Shown in pieces: positions 22,245 to 34,682 of a stretch of DNA of 64,000 nucleotides. The translations under genes and the position numbers were made by a program. The notes under the pieces are model-generated. The model searched no databases. It saw only the letters and a list, made by a program, of their open reading frames with translations, and was not told where the DNA came from. The DNA is from Dama dama (Eukaryota; Chordata; Mammalia; Artiodactyla; Cervidae): NCBI RefSeq assembly GCF_033118175.1, contig NC_083693.1:59327981-59391980 (forward strand), in the 5' to 3' direction. The stretch's first letter is position 1; each line of letters opens with the position of its first letter.

Positions 22245-23104
22245 GAAGAGTACATCATGAGAAACACTGGGCTGGATGAAACACAAGCTGGAATCAAGAT
22301 TGCCGGGAGAAATATCAATAATCTCAGCTATACAGATGACACCACCCTTATGGCAGAAAGCGAAGAAGAACTTAAGAGCCTCATGATGAAAGTGAAAGAG
22401 GAGAGGGAAAAAGTTGGCTTAAAGTTCAGCATTCAGAAAACTAAGACCATGACTTCTGGTCCCATCACTTCAAGGCAAGTAGATGGGGAGACAGTGAAAA
22501 CACTGGCAGACTTTATTTTTCTGGGTTCCAAAATCACTGCAGATGGTGATTGCAGCCATGAAATTAAAAGATGCTTACTCCTTGGAAGGAAACTTATGAC
22601 AGCATATTAAAAAGCAGAGACATTACTTTGCCAACAAAGGTCCATCTGGTCAAGGCTATGGTTTTTCCAGTGGTCATGTATGGATGTGAGAGTTGGACTG
22701 TGAAGAAAGCTGAGCATGGAAAAATTGATGCTTTTGAACTGTGGTGTTGGAGAAGACTCTTGAGAGTCCCTTGGACTGCAAGGAGATCCAACCAGTCCAT
22801 CCTAAAGGAGATCAGTCCTGGGTGTTCATTGGAAGGACTGATGCTGAAGTTGAAACTCCAATACTTTGGCCACCCCATGCGAAACGTTGACTCATTGGAA
22901 AAGACCCTGATGCTGGGAGGGATTGGGGGCAGGAGGAAAAGGGGATGAGAGAGAATGAGATGGTTGGATGGCATCACCGACTAGATGGACATGGGTCTGA
23001 GTGGACTCCGGGAGTTGGTGGTGGACAGGGAGGCCTGGCATGCTGTGGTTCGTGGGGTCACAAAGATTTGGACATGACTGACTGACTGAACTGAACTGAA
23101 CTGA
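22245..23104 (+). mobile_element. BovB LINE, 5'-truncated, complete 3' end
   Basis: Carries the end of the RT domain and the C-terminal part (frames 22257-22610 and 22571-22948), then the noncoding tail ending in repeated 'ctgaactgaa'. The catalytic YADD reads YTDD here, and a shift near 22600 separates the two frames. Contains the conserved VVMYGCESWT segment. Dead copy. Confidence 0.93.
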
Positions 23105-23139
23105 AAATAATCACATCTTTAATATTAATTATAATTGTG

Positions 23140-23300
23140 AAAATTACTGAGCACCTACTACATGCCAGATATTTTTCTAAGAACTATACACATAGTAACC
23201 ACCATATCAGGTAGATTCTATTATAGCTAACTTATGCCACCTGAGGTCAAAGCTTCCCTCCACCACTTATTTGCTGTGTGACTCTGGACAAATCACTTGA
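23140..23300 (-). repeat. MIR-like fragments
   Basis: 'ctgagcacctactacatgcc' (reverse MIR) is followed by 'cacttatttgctgtgtgac' (sense MIR text), which suggests two small MIR pieces in opposite orientation. Confidence 0.5.
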
Positions 23301-23394
23301 TCTACATAAACAGATTCACATATTTGATACTTTTGTGGGGCAGTCCAGGGTTTCTTCAACCCATACTTCCTTCTTTTTATTTCCAGGGGATTTT

Positions 23395-23421
23395 TTTTTT
23401 CCATTTATTTTTATTAGTTGG
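23395..23421 (-). mobile_element. Minimal L1 insertion (about 27 bp), antisense
   Basis: A T-run plus 'ccatttatttttattagttg', the last few bases of ruminant L1 in reverse. Flanked by 'atttccagggga' at 23379-23390 and 23422-23433. An exceptionally short retrotransposition product. Confidence 0.65.
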
Positions 23422-23724
23422 ATTTCCAGGGGATTTTAATAAGATTGTGGAAAAGGTAGTAAATAATAGCAAGAGAAACAGATGATCAAACCTGAGTGAA
23501 GTCAAACCCTATAGCTCCATCAAAGAAACAAACATCAGACAAACAAACAAACAAAATAGATGAAATAAACTGTGAACAGGAACTCTGGAATCTGTAGCAG
23601 GTTAAGAAGTGGAAATGACATAGACTGGAGGGGAACTGTGTAGGCAGATTCCCTGATGCCCTTTGGTGGAAGGGGGGCTTCATTTGAATCATAAAGCAAC
23701 TTCATAGAAAATGAATGTGTCTCT

Positions 23725-23837
23725 TTGGAATCCAGTCTTTATTGCTGCTCAACTGTGTGACAGTGGGCAGATGACTCCCTTTGCCTTAGTTTCCTAGATA
23801 AATAATAGGATTAAAACCATAAGATGCTGTGAAGATT
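23725..23837 (+). repeat. MIR SINE, 5' portion (split by BovB)
   Basis: 'tcaactgtgtgacagtgggc' and 'ccttagtttcctagataaat' are sense MIR. The element is cut at 23837 and continues after 24150. Confidence 0.65.
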
Positions 23838-24149
23838 CAGTTCAGTTCAGTTCAGTCGTTCAGTCGTGTCTGACTCTTTGCGACCCCATGGACTACAGCG
23901 TGCCAGGCTTCCCTGTCCTTCACCAGCTCCCGGAGTTTACCCAAACTCATGTCCATTGAGTCGGTGAGGCCATCCAACTATCTCATCCTCTGTTGTCCCC
24001 ATTTTCTCCTGCCCTCAATCTTTCCCAGCATCAGAGTCTTTTCAAAGGAGTCAGCTCTTCGCATCAGGTGGCCAAAGTATTGGAGTTTCAGCTTCAACAT
24101 CAGTCCTACCAATGAACACTCAGGACTGAGCTCCTTTAGGATGGACTGG
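23838..24149 (-). mobile_element. BovB 3' end, antisense, with target-site duplication
   Basis: Reverse BovB from 'cagttcagttcag' to 'tttaggatggactgg', 312 bp. The duplication 'gtgaagatt' is at 23829-23837 and 24150-24158. It disrupts a MIR. Confidence 0.93.
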
Positions 24150-24215
24150 GTGAAGATTAAATGAGTTAAAATACTTAAGTACTTCTGGCACACGATACAC
24201 CATATGTGTTTATTA
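24150..24215 (+). repeat. MIR SINE, 3' portion (split by BovB)
   Basis: 'gtgaagattaaatgagttaa' and 'acttctggcacacg' resume the MIR broken at 23837. Confidence 0.65.
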
Positions 24216-26559
24216 TTATTATTATGACATCCTCTGGGTTTAATATATTGTTTAATAATAAGTTGCATATAATTCTTATTAAGGGTTTAAAACTGCAAGG
24301 CCATAGGCAAGAGTTAACTGTCTGCATCCTGAACAGTGCCTATTATCTGCCTTGCTAGAATTAAAGTATACTTTTAATGATGATCAAGGAGAGCTCCTAA
24401 ACTGTTTGTGAATAGTGGTCAGGAGAGGGAGTTTGCCAGAACAAGTAGCAATTGAAATGGACATCCCTTCTTGTGGAAGATGGGAGTCATTTCCAGCAGA
24501 CCCACTAGGGGAAAAATAATGTCAAAAATGGATGTTTCATGCACAGCACAGGAAGTTAGGTTCATAGTGTTAGAAATGAGCTTCATGTCAAAATAGTGAA
24601 GAAATACTGCTCATGGAAGATGATTCATGTATCCCTCTTATCTAATATGAAATTAATGGTGGTTTTGGCTTTTTTCTGTTTTCCTGGGGAAGGAAAGGTC
24701 TCTGAGTGATTATAAGTATCGTGTGACAAAAAGTTCAGACATTTTTTCAGATGGTTGAGAAGTATGCTGGGGAAGGAGAAATTTGAGCTGCACACTAAAC
24801 TCCCTTGGGGAAAGATGAAAGACTAGAACGCCTTAGAGATTGAGATACACAGCTGGATAATGCAGAGATGGATCCTTTAAGTTGGAGCATGGGGTGAGAG
24901 CTGGGAAGGGTTTTGCAGCTGTGCTTGACTGGCTGCTGAATTTAGAACAAGTTTTCTGCAGGGCAGAAATTTCTGTGGAAATACAAGTTTTCAGTAGCCA
25001 GCAGAGAAAGGATAAAAGAACTTGGAATTTTAGGAGATTAGATTTTTTTCCCCCAGTACTGTGGTCTGTACTGGAAATAAGTGACATAAAACCAAAGATC
25101 AAACACATGAGCAACTTAGGGTTAGGGAAATGGTAGGCAACTTCAACTCACAAAATGGCCCTGATTTTATTCAAATTCCACTGCAGGAGAAGCAAGTTAA
25201 GAGAAATCAATGTAAAACACAACAAAATAAAAAAGATTGGGTGGCTGGGATGAGGTCTCTGATCTAATATTCTTATCTTCATGCATTGGGGAGTTAGACA
25301 TTAAGCGCTGGTTTGACACAACTTTGGTGCCAGTAAAGACAGTGATGAGTAGAAAACTATGAGTTTCAAATTGAGGCAGAGTTGGGTGAACCCAGTAGGA
25401 CTCAGGAAGCTACCACTAGTTTTGACTACTCTTTTCTGACATAGACAAAATGAGTGTCTGCTCTGAGTCCACCCAACCAAGAAATCTCTTACTGTTTAAA
25501 AAAAAATGTGAATATCCACAGAGTGATGATGCTGGGAAATTCCCAAAGGCTCCAGACCAAAGCCAGTGGAACTCCAGGGAATGCAGCTGAAACTGATGTG
25601 AGCTGTGTCACAGAAGTTTCAGGCACTTTTAAGAGGCTGGCAAAGGCTCAGTAAAAATGTATGAGCAGGAATTATGGGAAGTTAATTCAAAGTGGGACTG
25701 GATAATAAATAACCAGTTTCTATCATTTTTAGCCACTGGAGTGACATTTGATCTATGACTCTGTGCAGTAATTTACAAAGTTACAGTTCTCTGTACTGAC
25801 TACAAGCAGATTCCAATAATCTGGGGAATAGCATGCTAAAACTTGATTTTGCAGAAGGGACTGTGGAGGCAATCCAATAATGCCACTCCTGCCAATATGT
25901 GTCCAGAATTGAAAGGCATGATTGAGTTAATGTTCTACTTGAGATCAACTAAAATTTGTTTCTCATGCTACATGTAATTGTTGCCAATAGGATGGGTGAC
26001 AATGTTTTTCCATGTTTTTTAAAATATTCCTGTGAAACACACCAACCTCTCCCCAAGAAGCACTCAAGTTTCCTTAGACATTTAAGGCATATTCAATTTT
26101 GATAATTCCCAAGCTCCTAAGTGTTTTAAAAATGGTAGTTCTAATATAGGAGCATTTTTCTGTCTTTATAAGTGAGACAAGATCTGCTTTAAAAGGAAAT
26201 TGTGCTTAATAGAGTAAAAATAACCCAGAATTTTTGAGAGTGCTGTAGAAAGATTACCTTCCTTGAGATCAATTTTTCTGAAGCGAACATAATAAGGAAC
26301 TTTTAATTAATGCCATTAGCTTGTAGCCTGGCAGGTATTATGGGTCACTGAATGTAGGAATACATAATAAATCTTGTAATATTGGAATGTATCTGTATAA
26401 AAGAACATTGAAAAAGCCAGATGCAGTTTCAGATTTAAAGAGTAGGTGTAACCACATAGCCATCAATGAAGAAGACAGCTCCCTTCAGAACCCCATACAC
26501 ATGGATAGACTTGAATGCAGAGTAGGATTCTCAAAATTAAATGCACAAAGCTGAATTCT
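24216..26559. other. Repeat-poor unique sequence
   Basis: About 2.3 kb without any ruminant SINE or BovB. Frames at 24833-25114 (minus) and 24882-25136 (plus) overlap each other and show no known domain. No gene called. Confidence 0.45.
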
Positions 26560-26900
26560 TGATATTACCTCCCAATATGGCTTCTCCCACACCTTCTTCA
26601 TGACTGTAAATGGTGACTGTCCTATTTACTCAGGAAAAACCTTTAGATTGATTCTTGACTTAGTTTTCTTTTTTTAATCACATCCCATTTCATTAGCAAA
26701 ACTTATTGGATCTCACTTCAAAAGTCTACCTAGACTTGAACTTCTTGCCATCTCTATAATGACCTCTCATCCATACCAGAACGATCTTATGCTTGAGTTA
26801 CTTCAGTACCTTTCTATATGTTTTCCCCTGTTCCATCTTTGTTCACAGTGGTATTCATTAGGACCTTTTAAGCTCCCTCACATTCGTAGGGATTTATTCT
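26560..26900 (+). repeat. Old LINE-like (L2 or L1M) text
   Basis: 'atcacatcccatttcattagc' style text and pyrimidine-rich composition recall an old LINE 3' region. Family uncertain. Confidence 0.3.
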
Positions 26901-27182
26901 TCTCCCCACTTAAACTCACATTTTGGTCATGTGATTTACTTGCTAGTGAAATATTTAAATATTGATATCTATCCTTTCTGGGCAGTAGCCTTAAGAACAA
27001 GTGTGATTGATAGAGTTATCATAATTCACTCACTAGAGTTTCTATCCTTCACTAAGCTCCATTCCATTGCAAATTCTGGTTAGGTATATAGGATAAGAAA
27101 AAAATAAATTGTTGTAAGTCACAAAGTTTCAACCAAAAAGTTTCAAGATTGGCAGCTAGATGAATGTTGCTTTTCCTGTATG

Positions 27183-27424
27183 AGGTTCCAGTACTTTGGC
27201 CACCTGATGTGCAGAGCCAGCTCATTGGAAAAGACCCTAATGCTGGGAAAGATTCAGGGCAAAAGGAGAAGGGGGTGACAGAGGATGAGATGGTTTGATA
27301 GCAACACCGACTCAATGGACATGAATTTGAGCAAATTTTAGAAGATAGTGGAAGACAGAGGAGCCTGGAGTGCTGCAGTCAATGGGGTCACAAAGAGTCA
27401 GACATGACTTAGCAACTGAACAAC
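27183..27424 (+). mobile_element. BovB 3' end
   Basis: Sense BovB from 'ccagtactttggccacctg' to 'cttagcaactgaacaaca'. Diverged; 5'-truncated to about 240 bp. Confidence 0.88.
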
Positions 27425-29824
27425 AGGAAGATCCTATCTGACAAGGAAACTTTTCTAGACCATGTCAGAACAAAAAGAACAAAACCTCAAAATATGTGGC
27501 ATTGGTTATGGTCATGAGTGGTCAGTGTCTCAGAAATATTAAATAAATGCTGATTCATGCTATGTAGTGGTAAAATTCTAACCTGTGATAACATGGAAAG
27601 CAAATATTGTACCCATCAGGTTTTTAGCTCCCCACAAAAGATTAAGCAAACAACATTAGTAACTTGAGTTTCTTATTTTTACTCTATTTCAACATGTTAC
27701 AACAAGAAAGGATGCAAGAATTAGTTGACTTGCAAGAAGGAATGAAAGGGATTAAAGATAGTTCAGAAATGTGGAGACTTGCAGAATAAACATCCAACTG
27801 GTTTCCATTTCCACACAGTAAAATAAAACTGTGAAGGCCTTTAAAACAAATGCTAATTAAAATTCAGCATAGCAGCAGTAAAGAGCAAAATGAAAATATG
27901 GCCATCAGATACATTTTAAAATTTCTCAATGAACTAATTCTTCACCCACCAAATCTTCTTAGTTGAACCAGAAGGCCTACAGAAAAATACTAGGAATGTG
28001 TTTCCTAGGATATCTGTTAAGTTTATATCCACAATTAAGTCCAGAGAGAAGGACATGTCTCCAAAAGAATTATGAGTAAGATATTGGGACACAGTGCTGA
28101 CTGAAAAAATCAAATAGGAATGGAATAACTATAATGACTATCTTTGAGAGAACTGCACTGTCAAAGAACCACCAGCCCATGGTAGTGGTTTACTACTGTT
28201 AAAGTCTTAGAAAACTTCTTGGGCCTCAAACCTTCCAGGAGTGAAGAAAGCTTAGAAAGCTGCTCATATCTCAGTGAAGTCATTGAGATGACTTAATGAA
28301 GTCATTTTCTCATATCTTCTTCAGAAGTATCCAATGTCATAGGGTATAAAGATCAGAGCCGAGGGACCCTGAGCACTGCAGGCTGGAGCACTCCTGTCAG
28401 GGAGGAAGCCCTCACAATGATGCAAGTACAGAATTACCATGGTTCAGTGACTTCTAGGTACCCTTCTCTCCCCCGACCCTCATCCTTCCCATTCCTCAGT
28501 AGGAATGTTTATTCCAGTTATCCCATTCCTCTTCTGTGACTCCAACAAGTAGAGGGTAGGGAGGGCATGTCATATTTCTGTGTGTGTTTGTGCTTACTTT
28601 TGTATGTTTCACATCTGTAAAATAACTGGCACATCTAGGTTTACACATTAGATTTTGTGCTTTTAAATTTGATAATCATATTGGAGAGGACTTCTGAGTT
28701 TTCCCTCTTAGGGAGATAATGAAGATATTTTTGCATGTGGAGAAGGGAACAAACAAAATATTTGTGACCATAAGGGTGTCACGGTGTTCAAAATAGTCTT
28801 TTCTCTTTCTATGAACAAATTTTAGTGCTGAAATTCTTTACTTGGTTGAATCAGTCAGGATTATATAATTCACATGGTCCAGTGAAATATGAGCCGAAGT
28901 GATAGTGTTAGGGGCAGAAGGTTAAAGACTCAACATAAAGACATGTATGTTTTTCATGTCTTGTCTTTATGCTTTTTATGGAAGTGAGTCCATTGGTTAG
29001 GTTTTCTGAGTAACCACAATGGTCATCATCCCTTTTGTTTTGCTGAAAATGTTCACTTCCGTCTCAGGTTCAGAGGATTTGTTAACAAAATAAGCCACTC
29101 ATTATATACAAATAAATAATACAAATATTTATTAGAGAGTTATCTAGCTTCCTTTCAACATACTAACATGAAAAGGAAAGAGAAATAGAAAGAGCAGAGA
29201 ATGCATCATCATATTGGGTTTTGACCAGCATCCAGACTCACACGGTGAAGTTGATTGTCACAGCACATATGGAGTCCCACTGGGGAAAAGGTTCCAGGCA
29301 GGATGAGACTTCAAAGATTGCAGTTCCAGGTTCCTGTTTTTAGTTCCAGGATCTTAACAAACTGATATCATCACCAATCTGTGACCAAATTGCAGCTCTG
29401 GTTTCACGTTAATGCTGTTTGTTTTGCTGTGTAAAACTTGGAATATGGATAAGCCTGGGGCTTGATTGGCCAGATCCTCCCTTCCCCATCCCGGGCCCCC
29501 CCAGTCTCAAGATTTCTCCCCCCATCTTATCTCTGGTGCTGCAAGTCTTAAACCTCTCAGCAGGCAGTCACTCCCAGTCACTCCCAGTCTGGGCAGTGTC
29601 CAGGCAGGTTAGAAACAAGGTCAGAGGCCTGCTCTGCTTTGTCTGTGAAGCCTAAACAAGACTATTCATTTAATTTCTCTAACACCTTTTCGATGACAAA
29701 TGTAGATGTAGAACAAATAATAGTTCTGTGGTTGTAAATCATTGAGGTTTACAGATGTTTATTACTGCAGCATTACTCAGCCTATCCTACTTATTTTAAA
29801 CCTGAACTCTACCCTCCAGGCAGA
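27425..29824. other. Repeat-poor unique sequence
   Basis: About 2.4 kb without a confident repeat. A GC-richer segment at 29440-29660 contains a small direct repeat 'cagtcactcc' (29565-29585 region) and one 78-aa frame of no known family. Could hold an unrecognised LTR; not called. Confidence 0.4.
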
Positions 29825-30400
29825 ACTCAGAAAAATCATTTTAAAACATCACATCATTCACTTCTTTTTATGAGCCTCTCCAATGGCTCAAAGTAAAAGA
29901 CAGCCCTAACGTAGACTTTCTTCCTTCCAACTTTGTGACCTATATTCCTTTGACTCTCCATTTCATTCAATTTACTGTAGCCACAGATTTGTGACCTTGC
30001 CCTTCTCAGAACATGGTAAGTACATTTACACTTTGCCTTTGTTGTTCCTTCTCCATAGAATACTCTTATAACAGTTAGATACCTGGCTTTCCCTCTCACT
30101 CCTTCATATGTGCTCAGGTATCACTTTATCTGTAAAATTTCCTGAGCAGTCTTTATAACACCCATTCTTCCACTGCCATATTAATCTGCTTCCCTTTCCT
30201 CCAGCACACTTACCACCCACTGGTGTATTGCATATTTATTGATAGACCACTACTCTCCCTCTTCAAATGATCTCACACACACTGGAATCTAACCTCCACA
30301 AGAAGAGGCATTGTTTTGTTTATAGTTGTGGCCCCAGGTCCTATAATACTACCTGGGTTAGATCAGTCATTCAAAATACTTAATGAATAAAAACTAGAAT
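29825..30400 (+). repeat. L2 LINE 3' region
   Basis: 'cctctccaatggctcaaag', 'ttgttccttctccatagaa', 'atcactttatctgtaaaatt', 'aatctaacctccacaag' and a closing 'aatgaataaa' follow L2 order. No coding capacity. Confidence 0.7.
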
Positions 30401-31720
30401 AGAGCAATTGGAGATGTGTCTTTTTTGGAAGTGCTGGTATTTTTAGGTAATGTAATTTTGTTTGTAAGGACATAGGGATTTTGAAGGAGGACAAGAACTT
30501 CATTAGGAATCTGGTCATTGAGAGGAGGCAGGAATGACGCTTATACTGGTCGTACTATAGTTGACTATCCTCCTTAAAAATATATGGAAAGCATTATTTC
30601 CCAATAGGGGATAAAGGTAAAGCAGATAAACATTCTGCATTTGTCCACTGCCCATGGGACAGCTAAGAGAGTGAATACATGTTAGAAGAGGTAAAATGCC
30701 TTTGTATACCTCTGCTGGCCAGCCAGAAACTTTTATAAACTGGAAGACATAGAGGAAGATCTATATTTAAGAGTGTAGGAAAAGCAATAGTATGCCAGTT
30801 GTTAATTGACAGGATCATAAGTCCCCCACCCAAACACTTTAGTGTTTGTACTCAAAGGCTTTCATAAATACATATAAGGAGTATGTATATGAGGTATCTT
30901 TTCTAAGTGAATTGATAATAAATCTTCCCAGTGTGTAATTTCCAGTGTTAAAGTAGAATCCTAAGAGAGTGCGATATAGTATATCTTTGTGAACTAAAAT
31001 TTTAGTCATTATTTGCATGGATGTTGTTGATTCTCTATCCCCCAAGATGCTATGATCACTGATTCCTTATCTGCTTATGGGTGTGAACCACTGTGGACAA
31101 TAGAATCACAATTGTTTCCAGAGGAGAATAAGGCTCAGGTTCACTCCTAACATTTCTAGGACTCCTGGCAAGCATATAAATGGAGGACCCCCAACAGTAA
31201 TGTATTGATACTGGAAGTTTAACTCAGGCAAACTGTTAAGTGAAATGTGCTCTAGACTCTCCTATTTTGACAAATATACTTTATTAATGAGCTGGAAGGG
31301 TGTAATTGAATTTAGAATTTAAAATCTTAGATGCCTTTGAATTCCATGCTAGAACATAGTCATGACCCACATCCTGGCCCCTTCACTTCCCATATCAAGT
31401 TCTATATCGTACAGGTAAGATCCTCTTGGTATTTCTATAGATACTTTCACTTGAACACCCAAACTTTATATTCAAAACCTATTAACCTCTTGGGTTTTAA
31501 AAGGATCCCTTGGCTATCCTGTGGGTTTAGAGAGACACATACTCGTCTTTCATACTTGGCATGAAAAATTCAGGAGAGAGCCCAGAACAGGTCCTAGAAA
31601 CAAGGTTTAGGTCATTTATGCAAGTAATTCTGAGACCTTTGGTATGCATTTTAATGCATATTAGATGTATTTAGGTTTTAATGTCTAGAAGTGAGGAATA
31701 CATTTTTGGGGTGGATACAT
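30401..31720. other. Unique sequence, no gene seen
   Basis: About 1.3 kb, no recognised repeat or protein-like frame. Confidence 0.45.
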
Positions 31721-31721
31721 C

Positions 31722-31790
31722 CCTTGACCTTGTCCATGGAATTCTCCTGGCAAGAATACTGGAATGGGTTGACAGGACCTTCTCCAATGG
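31722..31790 (-). mobile_element. Bov-A-type SINE remnant, antisense
   Basis: Only about 70 bp remain: 'ttgtccatggaattctcctg', 'gcaagaatactggaatggg'. Both ends of the SINE are missing. Confidence 0.75.
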
Positions 31791-32291
31791 TGCAAACTTT
31801 AACTAAAGACAAATGATTCTTTTTTATTAGAACTAGAACATTTAACTCAAGAGTTAAATAGAGTATTTTATGAAGTAATTTGGAACCTCATAAATGTGCA
31901 GTTAAAGCAATTGATGCAGGTTTAGAGAACAGTCCATGCATAATGATTCTGGATCTTTGAGTTGGGAACTAAAGATATCATTAAATAGGGTGTGGTTTTG
32001 CTGGCCCATAGTGGCAATACATGGCCAGAAGAATATTAGTTGTACAGGAACTATTTGGTGTAAAACGTTGCATGTGACGGTTTTCTTTCTACATATAGGG
32101 TGCCTGTAAGACTCTGGAATTAATATGTTTTAATTTTTCTTCATTAAACCAGATATTCTGATGTTGGATAATTCACTAGTGTTATAAAAAAGAAAATCAA
32201 GTTTTCATTCTCTGTATGCCTGACATCCTCCAGAGTAGCTTGGTTGTTACAGAAAAAGTGTTCATTTTAAAGAAATAGTCTGACCCAGGAC
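31791..32291. other. Unique AT-rich sequence
   Basis: Nothing recognised. Confidence 0.45.
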
Positions 32292-32431
32292 TCGCATCAC
32301 CGACTCGATGGACATGAGTTTGAGTAAGCTCCGGGAGTTGGTGATGGACAGGGAAGCCTGGCGTGCAGCAGTCCATCAGGTCGCAAAGAGCTGGATACGA
32401 CTGAGCGACTGAACTGAACTGACATTTTGGA
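32292..32431 (+). mobile_element. BovB 3' end, short, little diverged
   Basis: Sense 'catcaccgactcgatgg' to 'gactgaactgaactga'. The high similarity to the consensus and the retained CpGs suggest a young copy. Confidence 0.9.
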
Positions 32432-32552
32432 CTCTCCCCAATCATGCTCAAGGGATCCCCCAAACACAAAAGAATCACAAAACTTTGTTAATTGGGCAAG
32501 GAGTTAGTTTATTAAAAACAAACAAACAAACAAAAAACACTGAAATTAATTT

Positions 32553-33080
32553 GCTTAGTCCAGAAATTCTCAAAATTTGGGCCACAGGGCCCCATTTTAG
32601 TCGAAAATTATTGAAGACTCCAGAGAGATTTGTTTGTGTGACATTTCTATTTATATTAAAATTTAAATTGATACTTAAAAGCATTTAATGTTTATTTAAA
32701 TAGCTAACACATATACCAACAGATTCTTTATAAACTATAACTATATTTTTAAAAGTAGAAACTGGCATTATTTTGCACTTTTCCTATTGGTTTTAGCATT
32801 TGGCTTAAGAAATGAGAGTTGGGTTCTCAAATATCTTGTTGCATTCATTCTACTGCATACTACATTGTGTAGACTCTGAAAAATGCCACTGTGAAAGCAT
32901 GGAGGTAAAGGAGCAAATAATTTAGTTTTTTTTTTTCTTTTTTTTTAACAGAAGTTCATTTTTTTTTCTGTGATTCTTGGTATTTTTATAAAAAATAATT
33001 TTGATTTTATGGCCCCATAAAGGGGTATCTGAGAGTCTCAGAGGCCCTACAGAGTGCATTCAGAGAATCATTGTCCTAGT
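32553..33080. mobile_element. hAT-type nonautonomous DNA transposon remnant
   Basis: Left end 'tccagaaattctcaaaattt' and right end 'gtgcattcagagaatcattg' are imperfect inverted repeats ('attctcaaa' against 'attctctga'). The interior includes 'ggccccataaaggggtatct', as in old Charlie-group elements. Exact family not named. Confidence 0.5.
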
Positions 33081-33103
33081 TTTAATCATTTAATGCCTCT
33101 AAG

Positions 33104-33265
33104 ATGTGCACTGTCCAATAAGGTATCTAATAGCCATGTTTGGCTCTTTAAATGCAAACTGATTAAGATTGAGTTATTAAATATTCAGCTTCTTTTTCTC
33201 GTTAGTCACCTTTCAAGTGTCCAGTAGCCACACGTGGTTAGTAGCTACTCTGCCGGGCAGCACCT
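33104..33265 (+). mobile_element. MER5-type hAT-Charlie MITE
   Basis: 'gcactgtccaataaggtat', 'tctaatagccatgtttggc' and 'agtagccacacgtggttag' match MER5-family ends and body. Adjacent to the preceding hAT remnant but separate. Confidence 0.65.
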
Positions 33266-33538
33266 AGCTGCTATGCTTAAACATTTCCACCATTCCTGAA
33301 AGTTAATCTGGACTGTGCTACTCAACTCTATTTTCCCTATTCTTTTTCTAAGCTCTCTGTCTAAGCTGTCTCTTGTTCTGCATTTAAGAGTTTTGGCTAT
33401 CGATTGTCCTCACATGTGAACAAACAAGAGTGAAGATGCGCAATTCTCATTGTTCCCTGCCCTGAGGAACAATATCTAAACAGATTATGGCAGGCAATGC
33501 TTGCTGCAGTGTAGAAAATGCAGTGTTCAAAAATGGTG
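33266..33538. other. Short unique spacer
   Basis: No recognised element; ends in the L1 target site. Confidence 0.4.
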
Positions 33539-33936
33539 AGTCAGAAAGAGAAAGATAAATATCGTATTCTAGCACACATATATGGAATCTAGAAAAATGG
33601 TTCTGAAGGATTTATTCACAGGGCAGCAATGGAGAAACAAGAGAATAGACTTAGGGACATGGGGAGAGGGGAGGAGAGGGTGAGACTTATGGAAAAAGGA
33701 ACATGGAAACTTACATTACCATGTGTAAAATAGATAGCCAAGGGGAATTTGCTGCATGGCTCACAAAACTCAAATAGGGGCTGTGTGTCAACCTAGAGGG
33801 GTGCATTGGGGAGGGAGATGGGAGGGAGGTTCAAAAGGGAGGGGATATATGTATGCCTATGGCTGATTCATGTTGAGATTTGACAGAAAACAACAAAAAA
33901 TTCTGTAAAGCAATTATCCTTCAATGAAAAAAAAAG
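33539..33936 (+). mobile_element. L1 3'UTR with poly(A) and target-site duplication
   Basis: Sense artiodactyl L1 tail with 'gggagggagatgggaggg' and 'tgacagaaaacaacaaaaa', ending in 'aaagcaattatccttcaatg' plus A-run. 'aaatggtg' occurs at 33531-33538 and 33937-33944. 5'-truncated to about 400 bp. Confidence 0.82.
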
Positions 33937-33944
33937 AAATGGTG

Positions 33945-34573
33945 CTAAGTGCTGGCCCGTGTTGAGGACTGCTCACCACCCTTTGATTGATCTAAACTAG
34001 GATAAACCCTTGTTTAGTGCTAGTCAGTCTACTTAACTTTCTTGCCAGTTATGCCAAAGGGTTAATACTGACTGTAGACTTTAGCACGTGGAAAGTCAGG
34101 AAAATGATTGTCTATGATTGCCATTTTTTCCCCTCATACTGAAGTTAAGAAACAAGTTTTTCTTAGGTAAGACCTAAAACATGAGCTCTTGCTAATAGAT
34201 TTGATACTGTTACCCTTCTTTCGATGCCTTGCTTTTGTTGCTCTGACAATTTAGTTTGTACAAACACATATTACTCTTTGAATGCTCCCCAAAATAATTT
34301 ATGCTGGAAATATTTTCTTGTAGTCTTTATTTCTCTCATTATTTTGTACTGTCAGAAGGCATGTGGTTGATTTTACCTCTGGGTTCTCTGTATCTCTTAG
34401 ACTGTAAAATCTGAGAAGGTAGGAACTAGCATAGGACTTGGCTCATATGTCCTTTCATCACGGTGCTTGACTGAGATAGGTCCCGATCTCATAAGGCAGG
34501 AGCCAAAAGCTGGCCCCGCTGTTTCTGACTGTGGTCTCGTCATTCCTTTTGGTTTTCCTGATCTTCCTTCCTA
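33945..34573. other. Unique sequence
   Basis: No gene or confident repeat. Confidence 0.45.
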
Positions 34574-34662
34574 CTTATTCTTCCCTGGAGAATTCCATGG
34601 ACAGAGGAGCCTGGCAGACTATGGTCCATGGGGTTGATAAGCATTGGACATGACTGAACAAC
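34574..34662 (+). mobile_element. Bov-tA SINE 3' fragment
   Basis: Only the BovA part remains: 'ttccctggagaattccatgg' to 'ggacatgactgaacaact'. It passes directly into a CA microsatellite. Confidence 0.85.
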
Positions 34663-34682
34663 TCACACACACACACACACAC
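34663..34682. repeat. (CA)n microsatellite at SINE tail
   Basis: Ten CA units grown from the SINE 3' tail. Confidence 0.9.

Noticed and set aside
22257..22948. Two overlapping frames with reverse-transcriptase-like protein
   Set aside because: They are pieces of a 5'-truncated, frameshifted BovB LINE, not a host gene.
22594..22977. 127-aa frame on the minus strand
   Set aside because: It is the antisense shadow of the BovB C-terminal coding region; similar shadows appear over other BovB copies (59582-59956, 54669-54893).
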